Below are positions 42,701-50,522 of a stretch of 64,000 nt of DNA, one piece after another. The translations under genes were made by a program, and so were the position numbers. The stretch is from the NCBI GenBank assembly GCA_022496785.1, contig SNAP01000001.1, positions 186,001-250,000 on the forward strand. Direction: 5' to 3'. Position 1 is the stretch's first letter. Each line of letters opens with the position of its first letter. Source of the stretch: Marinilabiliaceae bacterium JC040. Its GTDB lineage: Bacteria > Bacteroidota > Bacteroidia > Bacteroidales > Marinifilaceae. The notes beneath the pieces were generated by a model. The model saw nothing but the letters and a program-made list of their open reading frames with translations, did not search any database and was not told where the DNA came from.

Positions 42701-44424
42701 AAGAGTATGTTTCTACTATCGGAGCTCCATTTGCCATTACAGTAATAGGTGGATTGTCTGTAAGTACAATACTTACGTTGATATTTATTCCAACATTATT
42801 TAATGCAATTGATAGTGCTCTTAATTGGATAAAAGAATTAAGTATAAGTACTAAAATTACTCAATTAGTAATTGCAATATCATTTATAGTACTGACTTTT
42901 ATATTCCAAGAATCTCTATGGATGAGAATTCTATTCTTATTTTTAATTACAACTCTTATACCAACAATTACTTGGTTTATACTTTCAAGTTTAAGAAAAG
43001 TTGATACTAATATTATTGATAAAGATGAAGAAATTACAATAGAGATAAGGAATTTAACTAAGATCTATGATAGACCATCTACATTCCAAAGAGAGTGGAA
43101 TGCTGGACAAAAAATAAGGAAAAGATTATCACTAAATAACAAATATGAAAGCTTAAAAGACTTAAGTGATTTAAGCTGGCAAATACCACTTTTAGCTTTC
43201 TTAGTATATTTTAATTATTTATACTTAAATTCTAAATTCTATATTTTTGTTTTTAGTTTCTTAACATGGAAATTAAGTTTATTATGCTTCAAAGCTATTA
43301 CAAAATATCTTGAGAATACTGAAAGTAGAAAATTATTTAAAATATCAAGTTTCTTAACAAAGCTAATTTATTGGGGAACTCCTCTATTCTTGTGCATATA
43401 TATGGCTATTGTTAGTAAAGCTCTTGGATCTGGAATATTTTCAGCTACTCTTTTCTATTTGGTAATGATTATAGATAGAGCATCAACTAAAGTTCTTAAA
43501 GAGAATATTAGAATAGATAATATCTCTGGACGTTTTGGTGGTTTTAAAAGGTTATTCTATAGATTTGTCAAATCTGTACCTCTTATCGGGAAAAAACATA
43601 AACCATTTAGAGCTAATCATGCATTAAATATTAAAATTGAAACAGGAATGTTTGGTTTATTGGGTCCTAACGGAGCTGGTAAAACAACATTAATGAGAAA
43701 CATATGCGGTATTTTTGAACAGACATATGGTAAGATCTTAATAAATGGTATTGATACTCAAAAGAAACGTGAAGAACTTCAAGGTTTAATTGGATATCTT
43801 CCTCAAGAGTTTGGTACATATGAAAATCTAACACCTTCTGAATATTTAGATTATCAAGCAATATTAAAAGGTATTTCTAATCCTGAAACAAGACAAATTA
43901 GAATACAGCAAGTTCTTGAATCTGTTCATATGCTTGAAAATAAAGATAAAAAGATAGGTGGTTTTTCTGGAGGTATGAAACAAAGAATTGGAATTGCACA
44001 AACTTTACTTCATCTTCCTAGAATTCTTGTAGTAGATGAACCTACAGCTGGTTTAGACCCTAGAGAAAGAATTAGATTTAGGAACCTTCTAGTAGAACTT
44101 TCTAAAAAAAGAATTGTTATTTTCTCTACTCATATTATAGAAGATATTGCTTCTTCTTGTAATCAGGTTGCTGTAATAAACAGAGGAGAACTAAAATATT
44201 CTGGTAATCCTAACGATATGTCTGAAATAGCAAAAGGACATGTTTGGCAGTTTGATATAGAACCAAGTGAACTTGAAGAAATTATGGATAAATACATCAT
44301 CCTTCATCATATGAAAGTTGATGACAAAATTAGAGTAAGATGTCTTAACGAAGATAGTCCAAGAGAAAACGCTATAAGCGTAAATCCAATTCTTGAAGAT
44401 TCTTATTTGTGGCTTTTAAAATAG
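39718..44424 (+). CDS. RND permease fused to a split ABC ATPase (membrane-inserted NBD)
   Basis: 1568 residues in one continuous frame. Residues 1 to about 1035 are a full RND permease: TM4 GMLLDNSIVVMEN with Asp398; TM10 has Asn942 where AcrB has Lys940. Two helices follow (1049-1064, 1069-1090). At 1106-1117 an ABC ATPase begins (IEIRNLTKIY, A-loop Tyr1117), but it is interrupted by about 176 residues with four hydrophobic helices (about 1156-1171, 1173-1191, 1213-1232, 1236-1252). It resumes at ALNIKIETGMFGLLG with Walker A GPNGAGKTT (1316-1324), Q1363, signature FSGGMKQ (1416-1422), Walker B ILVVDE (1436-1441) and His1472. All catalytic residues remain. The 6 extra helices could be a split ABC-2-like permease. 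The ABC-2 permease gene follows 6 nt later. Confidence 0.85.
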   Translation: MNFIINRKTLISMLFIGISLLGIFSYKQLSMELYPSTEMPMLFVSVSSNTEVDPNYLEKTSVIPTEGAISTMEGIDEINTTINSRSARIVVKYNKDIDIKYAYLKLEQKLASIKSTLPEGVSLNLFKAGFDLNSQFMTLQVIGSGGVDRVRSITEKELKSKFVNIDGIANVDIFGGREKSLDIVIDEDRCEALNISISKIVSLITSGQKTRTYVGTVLNKQNKKAFVNVISEYNDINELENIVVDKKSSLLLKDIATITFGVKEQESFSRINGKDAVSLNLSKSTQVNLIDLSNRTKEIINKINKEFKSNDIEVKIHENVADTMEKNIDQIINLALTGGILAVIILWFFLRNIGIVTVISVAIPTSVFAAFNFFYAYDISINSLTLVGIALAIGMLLDNSIVVMENIYRLYSKGHSADKAVTQGTKEVWRSILAATMTTITVFLPFIFSSNVMLKLIGKHVGVSIISTLLLSLVVALLLVPMATHFFLKRNTKKNFINLQAIPFHNRLMQVYIVLLKMSLRNPAKTIIGAIVIFFVTILSCMALNNDSTKQAEVKQINLYVTMPEGSTLESTDTFVKNVEKQLNEVKDKGDIISNIYTKEAQITFKIRDDFKSSSIRSISTIRDEVDDIVNENSQYAEISTEASEANDKFRGSSMEGSNDMLSMFNMGSGAEKVIIKGRDSEKMMKLAEDLKYYIEDIENISFARINIHTGNPEVKLYFDEFAMTENNINPSLVAQELNSFKNHISTSAKFKNNKYEYAIIIKDKKTALLDKQKLKRKRTLDDLKAVNIKNPEGVEVPLTSFTDIIKSTSKSQIKRKNQEKEIIVKYYMDRKIQDDKTMLENTRKKIDDVVAKMKLPAGIAVEVVHKDNKTSEYSFLILAALVIIFMILASIFESISTPFVLMFSIPLAAIGSFLGLFFSGHSLFNTNTIIGFVILLGVVVNNGIILIDYTNILRKRGYNKNRSLIMAGMARVRPILITAITSIVAMMPLALGDEEYVSTIGAPFAITVIGGLSVSTILTLIFIPTLFNAIDSALNWIKELSISTKITQLVIAISFIVLTFIFQESLWMRILFLFLITTLIPTITWFILSSLRKVDTNIIDKDEEITIEIRNLTKIYDRPSTFQREWNAGQKIRKRLSLNNKYESLKDLSDLSWQIPLLAFLVYFNYLYLNSKFYIFVFSFLTWKLSLLCFKAITKYLENTESRKLFKISSFLTKLIYWGTPLFLCIYMAIVSKALGSGIFSATLFYLVMIIDRASTKVLKENIRIDNISGRFGGFKRLFYRFVKSVPLIGKKHKPFRANHALNIKIETGMFGLLGPNGAGKTTLMRNICGIFEQTYGKILINGIDTQKKREELQGLIGYLPQEFGTYENLTPSEYLDYQAILKGISNPETRQIRIQQVLESVHMLENKDKKIGGFSGGMKQRIGIAQTLLHLPRILVVDEPTAGLDPRERIRFRNLLVELSKKRIVIFSTHIIEDIASSCNQVAVINRGELKYSGNPNDMSEIAKGHVWQFDIEPSELEEIMDKYIILHHMKVDDKIRVRCLNEDSPRENAISVNPILEDSYLWLLK

Positions 44425-44430
44425 ATTAAA

Positions 44431-45132
44431 ATGAAACAAAAATTATTATTATTTAGAAAAATATTTAGATACAACCAGAAGATTGTCTTTGCTAACAAGT
44501 TTATATATTTCTTGTTGGCAGCACTTGGTTTCTTTATTATTGTTGCCACTTTACAATTATTCTTTAATCCTATATTTAATGAAGAAGTACTATTTGGGAC
44601 AATATATATCCCTGCCATATTACTTATATTTTATCCTGCATGTTTTGGAATTCAGAATGATCAGGATTCAAAAATTATTGAAGTTTTATTTGGGATACCA
44701 AACTATAGATATAAAATTTGGTTAACTAGATTATTAATGATGTATGCAGTTTCAGTACTAATATTGTTTGCTATATTATTATTTTCAAATATTACCATGG
44801 TAGATTGCAATCCGTTAATGATGACAATAAATATCTTTTTTCCTATGTTTTTTGTCGGAAATTTAGCATTTTTCCTTTCTACCAAAACAAGAAGTGGAAA
44901 TGGTACTGCAGTTATTGTTATTATAATCTGTTTTCTTCTATTTGTAATTAGTGATTTACTTCGAGAGAGTAAATGGAATTTATTTCTTAATCCATACCTA
45001 GATAATACAGACGTAAATCATATTGTTTGGGCTAAAGTTTTAATTAAAAATAAAATTTTCTCACTTACACTATCTACTGTATTACTCATAGGAGGATTAT
45101 TAAATCTACAAAATAGAGAAAAATTTATCTAA
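44431..45132 (+). CDS. ABC-2 type permease, last gene of the ABC/RND operon
   Basis: 233 residues, six hydrophobic helices (first FANKFIYFLLAALGFFIIVA, last FSLTLSTVLLIGGLLNL), with the polar segment FGIQNDQDSKIIEVLFGIPNYRYKIWLTR that is typical of the ABC-2 cytoplasmic loop contacting the ATPase. The gene starts 6 nt after the RND::ABC fusion and is probably its permease partner, with the large 30686-34039 protein as the second half of a heterodimeric transporter. A strong bidirectional terminator follows and closes the operon. Confidence 0.82.
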   Translation: MKQKLLLFRKIFRYNQKIVFANKFIYFLLAALGFFIIVATLQLFFNPIFNEEVLFGTIYIPAILLIFYPACFGIQNDQDSKIIEVLFGIPNYRYKIWLTRLLMMYAVSVLILFAILLFSNITMVDCNPLMMTINIFFPMFFVGNLAFFLSTKTRSGNGTAVIVIIICFLLFVISDLLRESKWNLFLNPYLDNTDVNHIVWAKVLIKNKIFSLTLSTVLLIGGLLNLQNREKFI

Positions 45133-45149
45133 AATATATAAATACAATA

Positions 45150-45178
45150 AAAGGGTTTCTTACTTAAAGAAACCCTTT
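45150..45178. terminator. Bidirectional terminator between the ABC/RND operon and dnaG
   Basis: Perfect 12-bp stem AAAGGGTTTCTT (45150-45161) / AAGAAACCCTTT (45167-45178), ACTTA loop, flanked by AT-rich tails on both sides. It ends the seven-gene operon and also the convergent dnaG. Confidence 0.9.
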
Positions 45179-45199
45179 ATTTATATTTAAATATCTCAA

Positions 45200-47110
45200 T
45201 TAAATAATTGTTCTATGTCCTATAAATTGAGCTAATTGACTTTTTACTTTTTGTAATGAGATCTTCTTAATCAACAAATCCCTTAACTCTTCTGAATTTG
45301 ATTCGTTAGAAAGTTCTTTAATTCTATTATTAAATTGTTTTAGCAATAATTCTACTTTCTTGTATTTATATTCATTGATAGTCTTTAAAACTAAATCGTT
45401 TAACTTATGTTCTTCTGTCTCGATATGATTATCATTTAAAGTCCAAACTTTACTAATTTCATATTTCTCAGAAAGAATATCAACAGTTAAATTTCTTAAA
45501 TTTGAATCTTCATTATCTCTAAAATATGATTTTATATCATTCTCAGTATTCATAATATCTAGTGAATATTTTTCAAAGAATAAAGCATATAAAGGGTTCT
45601 CTGATTTTAAATTATCGTTATTCATTTCATCAATAATAAACTTACCAACTTTCATTGGTGAATCAGATGATTTAAATAATTCAATATCTCCATACAATAA
45701 GATATACCTAATTAATTCTTTTTCTTCTAAATCACATTCGTATGTTTTTGGAATAGCAGAAGAAACAATTTCTTCATTAACAGATGTATTTAAATCGGCA
45801 GAACTACTATCTATTGTTGTTTTTAATTTTCCTATTTCGTTATATAATACAGATTCTTTTACCTTTAATAAACTACTACATTCTTTAATATAAACAGAAC
45901 GTAGGATACTATCTGGTATCTTTGCTATAGAATTAATAATACTTGTTATTAAACGAGCTTTTAGAATAGGATCACCCTTTGTATCTTCAAGAAGTATTTT
46001 TGTCTTAAAAACGATAAAATCGACTTCATTTGCATTAATGTAATTTAATAGCTCAGATGATGAATGATTTTTTGCAAAAGAATCTGGATCTTCTCCGTCA
46101 GGGAGTAATAATACCTTTATATTTAAGCCTTGCTCCAAAATTAGATCAATACCTCTTAACGAGGCTTTAATACCTGCAGCATCTCCATCGTATATGATGG
46201 TAATATTATTTGTAAAACGTTTTATTAATCTTATTTGCTCTACAGTTAGAGAAGTTCCTGAAGAAGCAACAACATTTTCTATTCCAGATTGATGAAAAGA
46301 TAATACATCAGTATATCCTTCTACTAAATAGCACTTGTCTTTATTTACCAATTGACGCTTTGCTTGATAAATTCCATATAATATCTTACTCTTATGGTAT
46401 ATTAATGATTCAGGAGAATTAAGATATTTTGCTGTATTCTTATCTTTTCTAAGAGTTCTACCTCCAAAACCAATAATTTTTCCTGCAACACTATGTATAG
46501 GGAAAATTACTCTACCTTTAAACCTATCAAATAAGCCTTTCTCTGATTCTATAGTTAGACCAGTATCTACAAGATATTTTTGTTTATACCCCTCTTTTAA
46601 AGCATTATTTGTAAAATCATCCCACTTATCTAAACAATATCCTAAATTAAAAGTTTTAATTACATCATTTTGAAATGATCTTTCTTTAAAATAAGACAAA
46701 CCAATAGCTAAACCTTCATTTTTTAAAAGATTTGATTCAAAATAATCACTAGCCATCTTTGAAACAATTAACATACTTTCTCTATCATCTTGTCTCTGTT
46801 TCTCTTCCTCACTTAACTCCTTTTCCTCAATCTCAATATTATATTTCTTGGCAAGATATTTTAATGCTTCAACATAAGATAACTGTTCTACTTCCATAAC
46901 AAAATTGACAGCATTACCTCCTTTTCCACAACCAAAGCATTTGTAAATTCCTTTTGAAGGAGATACTATAAACGAAGGAGTCTTTTCATTATGAAAAGGA
47001 CATAATCCTATGTAGTTTACTCCTCTTTTCTTTAGAGTAACAAAGTCTGATACAACCTCTCTTATCTCTGCAGACTCAAATATCTTTTGTACTGTAATAT
47101 TATCAATCAT
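45200..47110 (-). CDS. dnaG: DNA primase
   Basis: 636 residues. It makes RNA primers at the replication fork. The CHC2 zinc-binding domain is intact: Cys37, His40, Cys58 and Cys61 in CPFHNEKTPSF ... YKCFGCGKGG. The catalytic TOPRIM core has LVEGYTDVLSFHQSG and IIYDGDAAGIKASLRGIDL; the C-terminal part is the DnaB-interacting helical domain. The ATG at 47110 matches the usual primase N-terminus (MIDNITVQKIFESA). A TAnnTTTG box ends only 4 nt before this ATG, so the transcript may be leaderless. Confidence 0.96.
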   Translation of the reverse strand: MIDNITVQKIFESAEIREVVSDFVTLKKRGVNYIGLCPFHNEKTPSFIVSPSKGIYKCFGCGKGGNAVNFVMEVEQLSYVEALKYLAKKYNIEIEEKELSEEEKQRQDDRESMLIVSKMASDYFESNLLKNEGLAIGLSYFKERSFQNDVIKTFNLGYCLDKWDDFTNNALKEGYKQKYLVDTGLTIESEKGLFDRFKGRVIFPIHSVAGKIIGFGGRTLRKDKNTAKYLNSPESLIYHKSKILYGIYQAKRQLVNKDKCYLVEGYTDVLSFHQSGIENVVASSGTSLTVEQIRLIKRFTNNITIIYDGDAAGIKASLRGIDLILEQGLNIKVLLLPDGEDPDSFAKNHSSSELLNYINANEVDFIVFKTKILLEDTKGDPILKARLITSIINSIAKIPDSILRSVYIKECSSLLKVKESVLYNEIGKLKTTIDSSSADLNTSVNEEIVSSAIPKTYECDLEEKELIRYILLYGDIELFKSSDSPMKVGKFIIDEMNNDNLKSENPLYALFFEKYSLDIMNTENDIKSYFRDNEDSNLRNLTVDILSEKYEISKVWTLNDNHIETEEHKLNDLVLKTINEYKYKKVELLLKQFNNRIKELSNESNSEELRDLLIKKISLQKVKSQLAQFIGHRTII

Positions 47111-47114
47111 AGCA

Positions 47115-47122
47115 CAAATATA
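47115..47122 (-). promoter_or_regulatory. -7 box of dnaG, implying a leaderless mRNA
   Basis: Minus strand TATATTTG, an exact TAnnTTTG match, separated from the start codon by 4 nt. In Bacteroidota the start site is about 4-6 nt after the box, which puts +1 at or next to the A of ATG. The -33 region is not consensus. Confidence 0.4.
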
Positions 47123-47127
47123 ATATT

Positions 47128-47162
47128 AAAACTTGAGCTCATCCAATTAATGAATGAGCTCA
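47128..47162 (-). terminator. Terminator of the tetR-tolC-hlyD-acrB operon
   Basis: Perfect 9-bp stem TGAGCTCAT (47134-47142) / ATGAGCTCA (47154-47162) with an 11-nt loop; on the minus strand it is followed by AGTTTTAATATT. It sits 37 nt after the RND stop codon and immediately upstream of the dnaG promoter box. Confidence 0.7.
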
Positions 47163-47198
47163 CTATTATTTATTTTTAAATATATTCTAGAGTCTTTT

Positions 47199-50100
47199 CT
47201 ACGCCATTTTCTTTTTAAATACAATATAATACAATGCTGGAACAACTATTAATGTTAAGAATGTTGCAAACAATAGACCTATAATAATAGTCCATGCTAA
47301 AGGATTCCAAAACGCTGCTGAATCCCCTCCCCAAAAGATATTTGGATTTAAATCGGTAAACAAGGTTACAAAGTTTATATTAAAACCTACTCCTAATGGT
47401 AAAACACCTAAAACTGTTGAAGCTGCTGTTAATAATACTGGAGTTAATCGAGTAGCTCCTGCCCTAATAATAGCATCTTTTAAATGCATTCCTTTAGCAA
47501 TCTGAGAATCTATATAATCTATTAATATAATAGCATTCTTCACAACAATACCTGCTACGGCAATAATTCCCATACCTGTCATAACAACAGACATGTCTAT
47601 ATGGAATACAGTAAATCCAAGTAATATTCCTATCATAGAAAAGAATATCTGAAGCAATATTATTAAAGGTTTTGCAAGAGAGTTAAATTGTGCAACAAGT
47701 ACAACAAATATCAATGCAATAGCAATTAATAAAGCTGTCATTAAGAATTGACCTGCTTCTTTCTGATCATCTTGCTCTCCTGCAAATTTCACACTATATC
47801 CATCAGGCCATTTTTGACTTTTAAATTCCTGTTTTAATTGTCCTATAATTGCATTAGCATTATATCCATCAAGTACATTTGAAGATAAAGTTATTACTCT
47901 CTCAAAATCCTTTCTTATAATACCTCCATAAGAAGTAGAAGGAACAACAGATGCAACAGAAGAAATAGGTATCCTTCTTACTCCACCTTTTCCATTAGGA
48001 ACAATCATCTTCATATCCATTAAAGTAGAGATATCATTTCTTTGCTCCTCTTTCAAACGAATCATTATTTTATACTCATCATCTCCTTCCCTCAATTTTG
48101 AAGCTTCATCTCCATAAAGAGCTCCTCTAAGTGTAGAACCAATATAAGCAGTAGTTAAACCATATTCATTAGCTTTCTTTCTATCTATATTTAATATTAA
48201 CTCTGGATTACTTATCTCAAGATCTGATTTTATTCTTTCAATACCTTGAATTCCTGATTCTTTTATAATTCCTTTCACTTTTTCTTCTAAAGAAATTAAA
48301 ACAGGATATTCTTCACCAGAAATTTCTATTGAAATAGGGTCTCCTGTTGGAGGTCCAGATTGATTCTGTTCTATAACAATTTCAGCTCCTGATATTGGAT
48401 TTTTTATAAATGAATTTCTAATCTTATTTAAATACTCTTCTGTAGATACTCCTTTTCTATATTTATATTCAACAAAACCAGCTGTTACTTTTGCTAATTT
48501 CTCTTGAGTTGATCTATCAAATAATCCTTTACCTGCATTAACTGCAACATTAGAAATTAAGAAATCTAAATCTGGATTATTTAAGTCTATATATTTTGCA
48601 AAACGTTTCTCTACCTCTTTACTTACACTATTTGTTTTTTCTATAGAAGTTCCAGCTGGCATAGTAATATATGCATAGATCTCTTTGGGATCTCCAGATG
48701 GAAATAAAACAACACTTGGTGGCATTAATTTCATTAAAAAGAAAGTAATAAAGAAAAGAAATATTGTTCCTACTAATACTTTCTGAGGTCTTCTTCCTAC
48801 TAATAATTTTTTAACAAGATTCTGATAACCTACACTTAATTTAGGTAAAACATTCTCTTGAAATAAAACAATTGAAGGATTAATTAAGAATTTAAGTAGT
48901 AAATAACCAACAGCTATAATAACAGCAGTATTTCCAATTACTTTTATTCCTAGTAGAAAAGAAACTACTGCTATTGTTGATAAAATAGATAACATTCTAA
49001 CAACTTTTTTCTTTACAACAGGTTCTTTTGCTAGATTATGCTTATTCATAAAACTAACTGCAAAAATAGGATTACAAACATAAGCAACAACCATTGAAAC
49101 TATTAATGTTATAATTATTGTAGCTGGAATATATAACATGAATTTACCCATTATCCCTGGCCAAAACATCAAAGGTACGAATGGTGCAATTGTTGTAACT
49201 GTTCCTGTAAATACTGGTAAAGCAACTTCTCCTACCCCTACACTAACAGCTTTCTCAATACTCATATTTTCATCTGCAGTATAATGTCTATAAATGTTCT
49301 CAACAACAACAATAGCATTATCAACAATTATACCCAATACAAGAATGAAAGCCATCAATACAACCATATTTATTGTAAATCCAACTAATTGTATAAATAT
49401 AAACGAAACAATCATTGATAATGGAATAGAAATACCCACAAAGATCGAATTCTTTATACCCATAAAGTACATCAAAACAACAACAACAATTAAAAATCCG
49501 AAGATTACATTGTTCATTAAATCTGAAACACTATTACGAGTTGTAACACTCTGATCTCCTGTAAGAGTAATTTTCAGACTTGCAGGCGCTTTTTCTTTAA
49601 ATTCCTTTATTATTTGACTAGATTTATCAATAGCATCAAGTAAATTCTTTCCTGATTTTCTAATTAGATTAAGAGTAACTACATTCTTTCCTCTCAAACG
49701 AGCGTAACTCTCTACATCTTTAAACCCATCAACTACATCAGCAATATCTTTTAAATAAATTCCCTTTTTTATTAATAGATTTCCAAATTCCTTAGGGTCT
49801 TTAATCTCTCCAGTTATACGCATATTTCTTTTAAGATTACCCATATCTATTTTTCCCCCAGAAATTGTCATATTTTCCTGAGCTATTTTATTATGGATAT
49901 CTCTAAAAGTAATTCCTGCAGATTCCATTTTATAGATATCTACATTAATTTGAATCTCTCTTTCTAAAGCCCCAATGATGTCTACTCTTGAGACTTCTTC
50001 AAGACCTTCTAATTCATCTTGAAGATCATCTGCATACTTCTTAATTCGGACTAAAGACATATCTCCAGACATATTGATATTAAGCACAGGCATTTCTGAG

Positions 50101-50516
50101 ATATCTATACTTGTAACTTCTGGATCTTTTAATATATCTGTTGGAAGTTCTGGTTTTGCTTTATCAACAGCATCCTTTATATCTTGATTGGCAGTAATTT
50201 CATTAACATTAGTTTCAAATTCTACTATTATAACAGAAACATCTTGCAATGATTTAGAAGTTACTTCTTTTACTCCATCAACACTCTTTATTTCTTTCTC
50301 TATTTTTCTAGTTACAAGATTCTCAATATCCTCTGGTGAAGTACCTGGATAAAGAGTTGTTACTGAAAAATATGGAAATGTCACCTCAGGAAAACTCTCT
50401 TTCTGAGTTGTAATATATGAAAACAAACCTGCTAATAAAAAGATAGCAGTCAGAACATACATTGTAATTTTATTCTTTATCGCTATTTCAGATAATTTAA
50501 ATTTTCTCTCTTTCAT
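47199..50516 (-). CDS. RND efflux permease (AcrB/HAE1-like)
   Basis: 1105 residues. An inner-membrane proton-driven pump with 12 helices and two periplasmic loops. The N-terminus IAIKNKITMYVLTAIFLLAG, TM4 GIIVDNAIVVVENI with the proton-relay Asp, and TM10 GIVVKNAIILIDYID with Lys993 at the AcrB Lys940 position are all present, in contrast to the two RND proteins of the ABC/RND operon. It has about 60 extra residues around the middle (second helix bundle) compared with AcrB. It is the last gene of the tetR-tolC-hlyD-acrB operon. Substrate unknown. Confidence 0.94.
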   Translation of the reverse strand: MKERKFKLSEIAIKNKITMYVLTAIFLLAGLFSYITTQKESFPEVTFPYFSVTTLYPGTSPEDIENLVTRKIEKEIKSVDGVKEVTSKSLQDVSVIIVEFETNVNEITANQDIKDAVDKAKPELPTDILKDPEVTSIDISEMPVLNINMSGDMSLVRIKKYADDLQDELEGLEEVSRVDIIGALEREIQINVDIYKMESAGITFRDIHNKIAQENMTISGGKIDMGNLKRNMRITGEIKDPKEFGNLLIKKGIYLKDIADVVDGFKDVESYARLRGKNVVTLNLIRKSGKNLLDAIDKSSQIIKEFKEKAPASLKITLTGDQSVTTRNSVSDLMNNVIFGFLIVVVVLMYFMGIKNSIFVGISIPLSMIVSFIFIQLVGFTINMVVLMAFILVLGIIVDNAIVVVENIYRHYTADENMSIEKAVSVGVGEVALPVFTGTVTTIAPFVPLMFWPGIMGKFMLYIPATIIITLIVSMVVAYVCNPIFAVSFMNKHNLAKEPVVKKKVVRMLSILSTIAVVSFLLGIKVIGNTAVIIAVGYLLLKFLINPSIVLFQENVLPKLSVGYQNLVKKLLVGRRPQKVLVGTIFLFFITFFLMKLMPPSVVLFPSGDPKEIYAYITMPAGTSIEKTNSVSKEVEKRFAKYIDLNNPDLDFLISNVAVNAGKGLFDRSTQEKLAKVTAGFVEYKYRKGVSTEEYLNKIRNSFIKNPISGAEIVIEQNQSGPPTGDPISIEISGEEYPVLISLEEKVKGIIKESGIQGIERIKSDLEISNPELILNIDRKKANEYGLTTAYIGSTLRGALYGDEASKLREGDDEYKIMIRLKEEQRNDISTLMDMKMIVPNGKGGVRRIPISSVASVVPSTSYGGIIRKDFERVITLSSNVLDGYNANAIIGQLKQEFKSQKWPDGYSVKFAGEQDDQKEAGQFLMTALLIAIALIFVVLVAQFNSLAKPLIILLQIFFSMIGILLGFTVFHIDMSVVMTGMGIIAVAGIVVKNAIILIDYIDSQIAKGMHLKDAIIRAGATRLTPVLLTAASTVLGVLPLGVGFNINFVTLFTDLNPNIFWGGDSAAFWNPLAWTIIIGLLFATFLTLIVVPALYYIVFKKKMA

Positions 50517-50522
50517 ATTATA

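Noticed and set aside
43145-43180. ESLKDLSDLSW (residues about 1144-1154) as the normal second strand of the ABC ATPase, which would make the insertion shorter
   Set aside because: It resembles ALKDVSL but is followed at once by a hydrophobic helix, while a better equivalent (HALNIKIETG) directly precedes Walker A. It may be a relic; I kept the longer insertion as the working reading.
39718-44424. The RND-ABC fusion as an artefact of a frameshift or lost stop codon
   Set aside because: The frame is open through 1568 codons, the linker region has coherent helices, and the NBD lacks its own start region or ribosome-binding site. A lost stop would be expected to leave an intact NBD N-terminus, not a split one.
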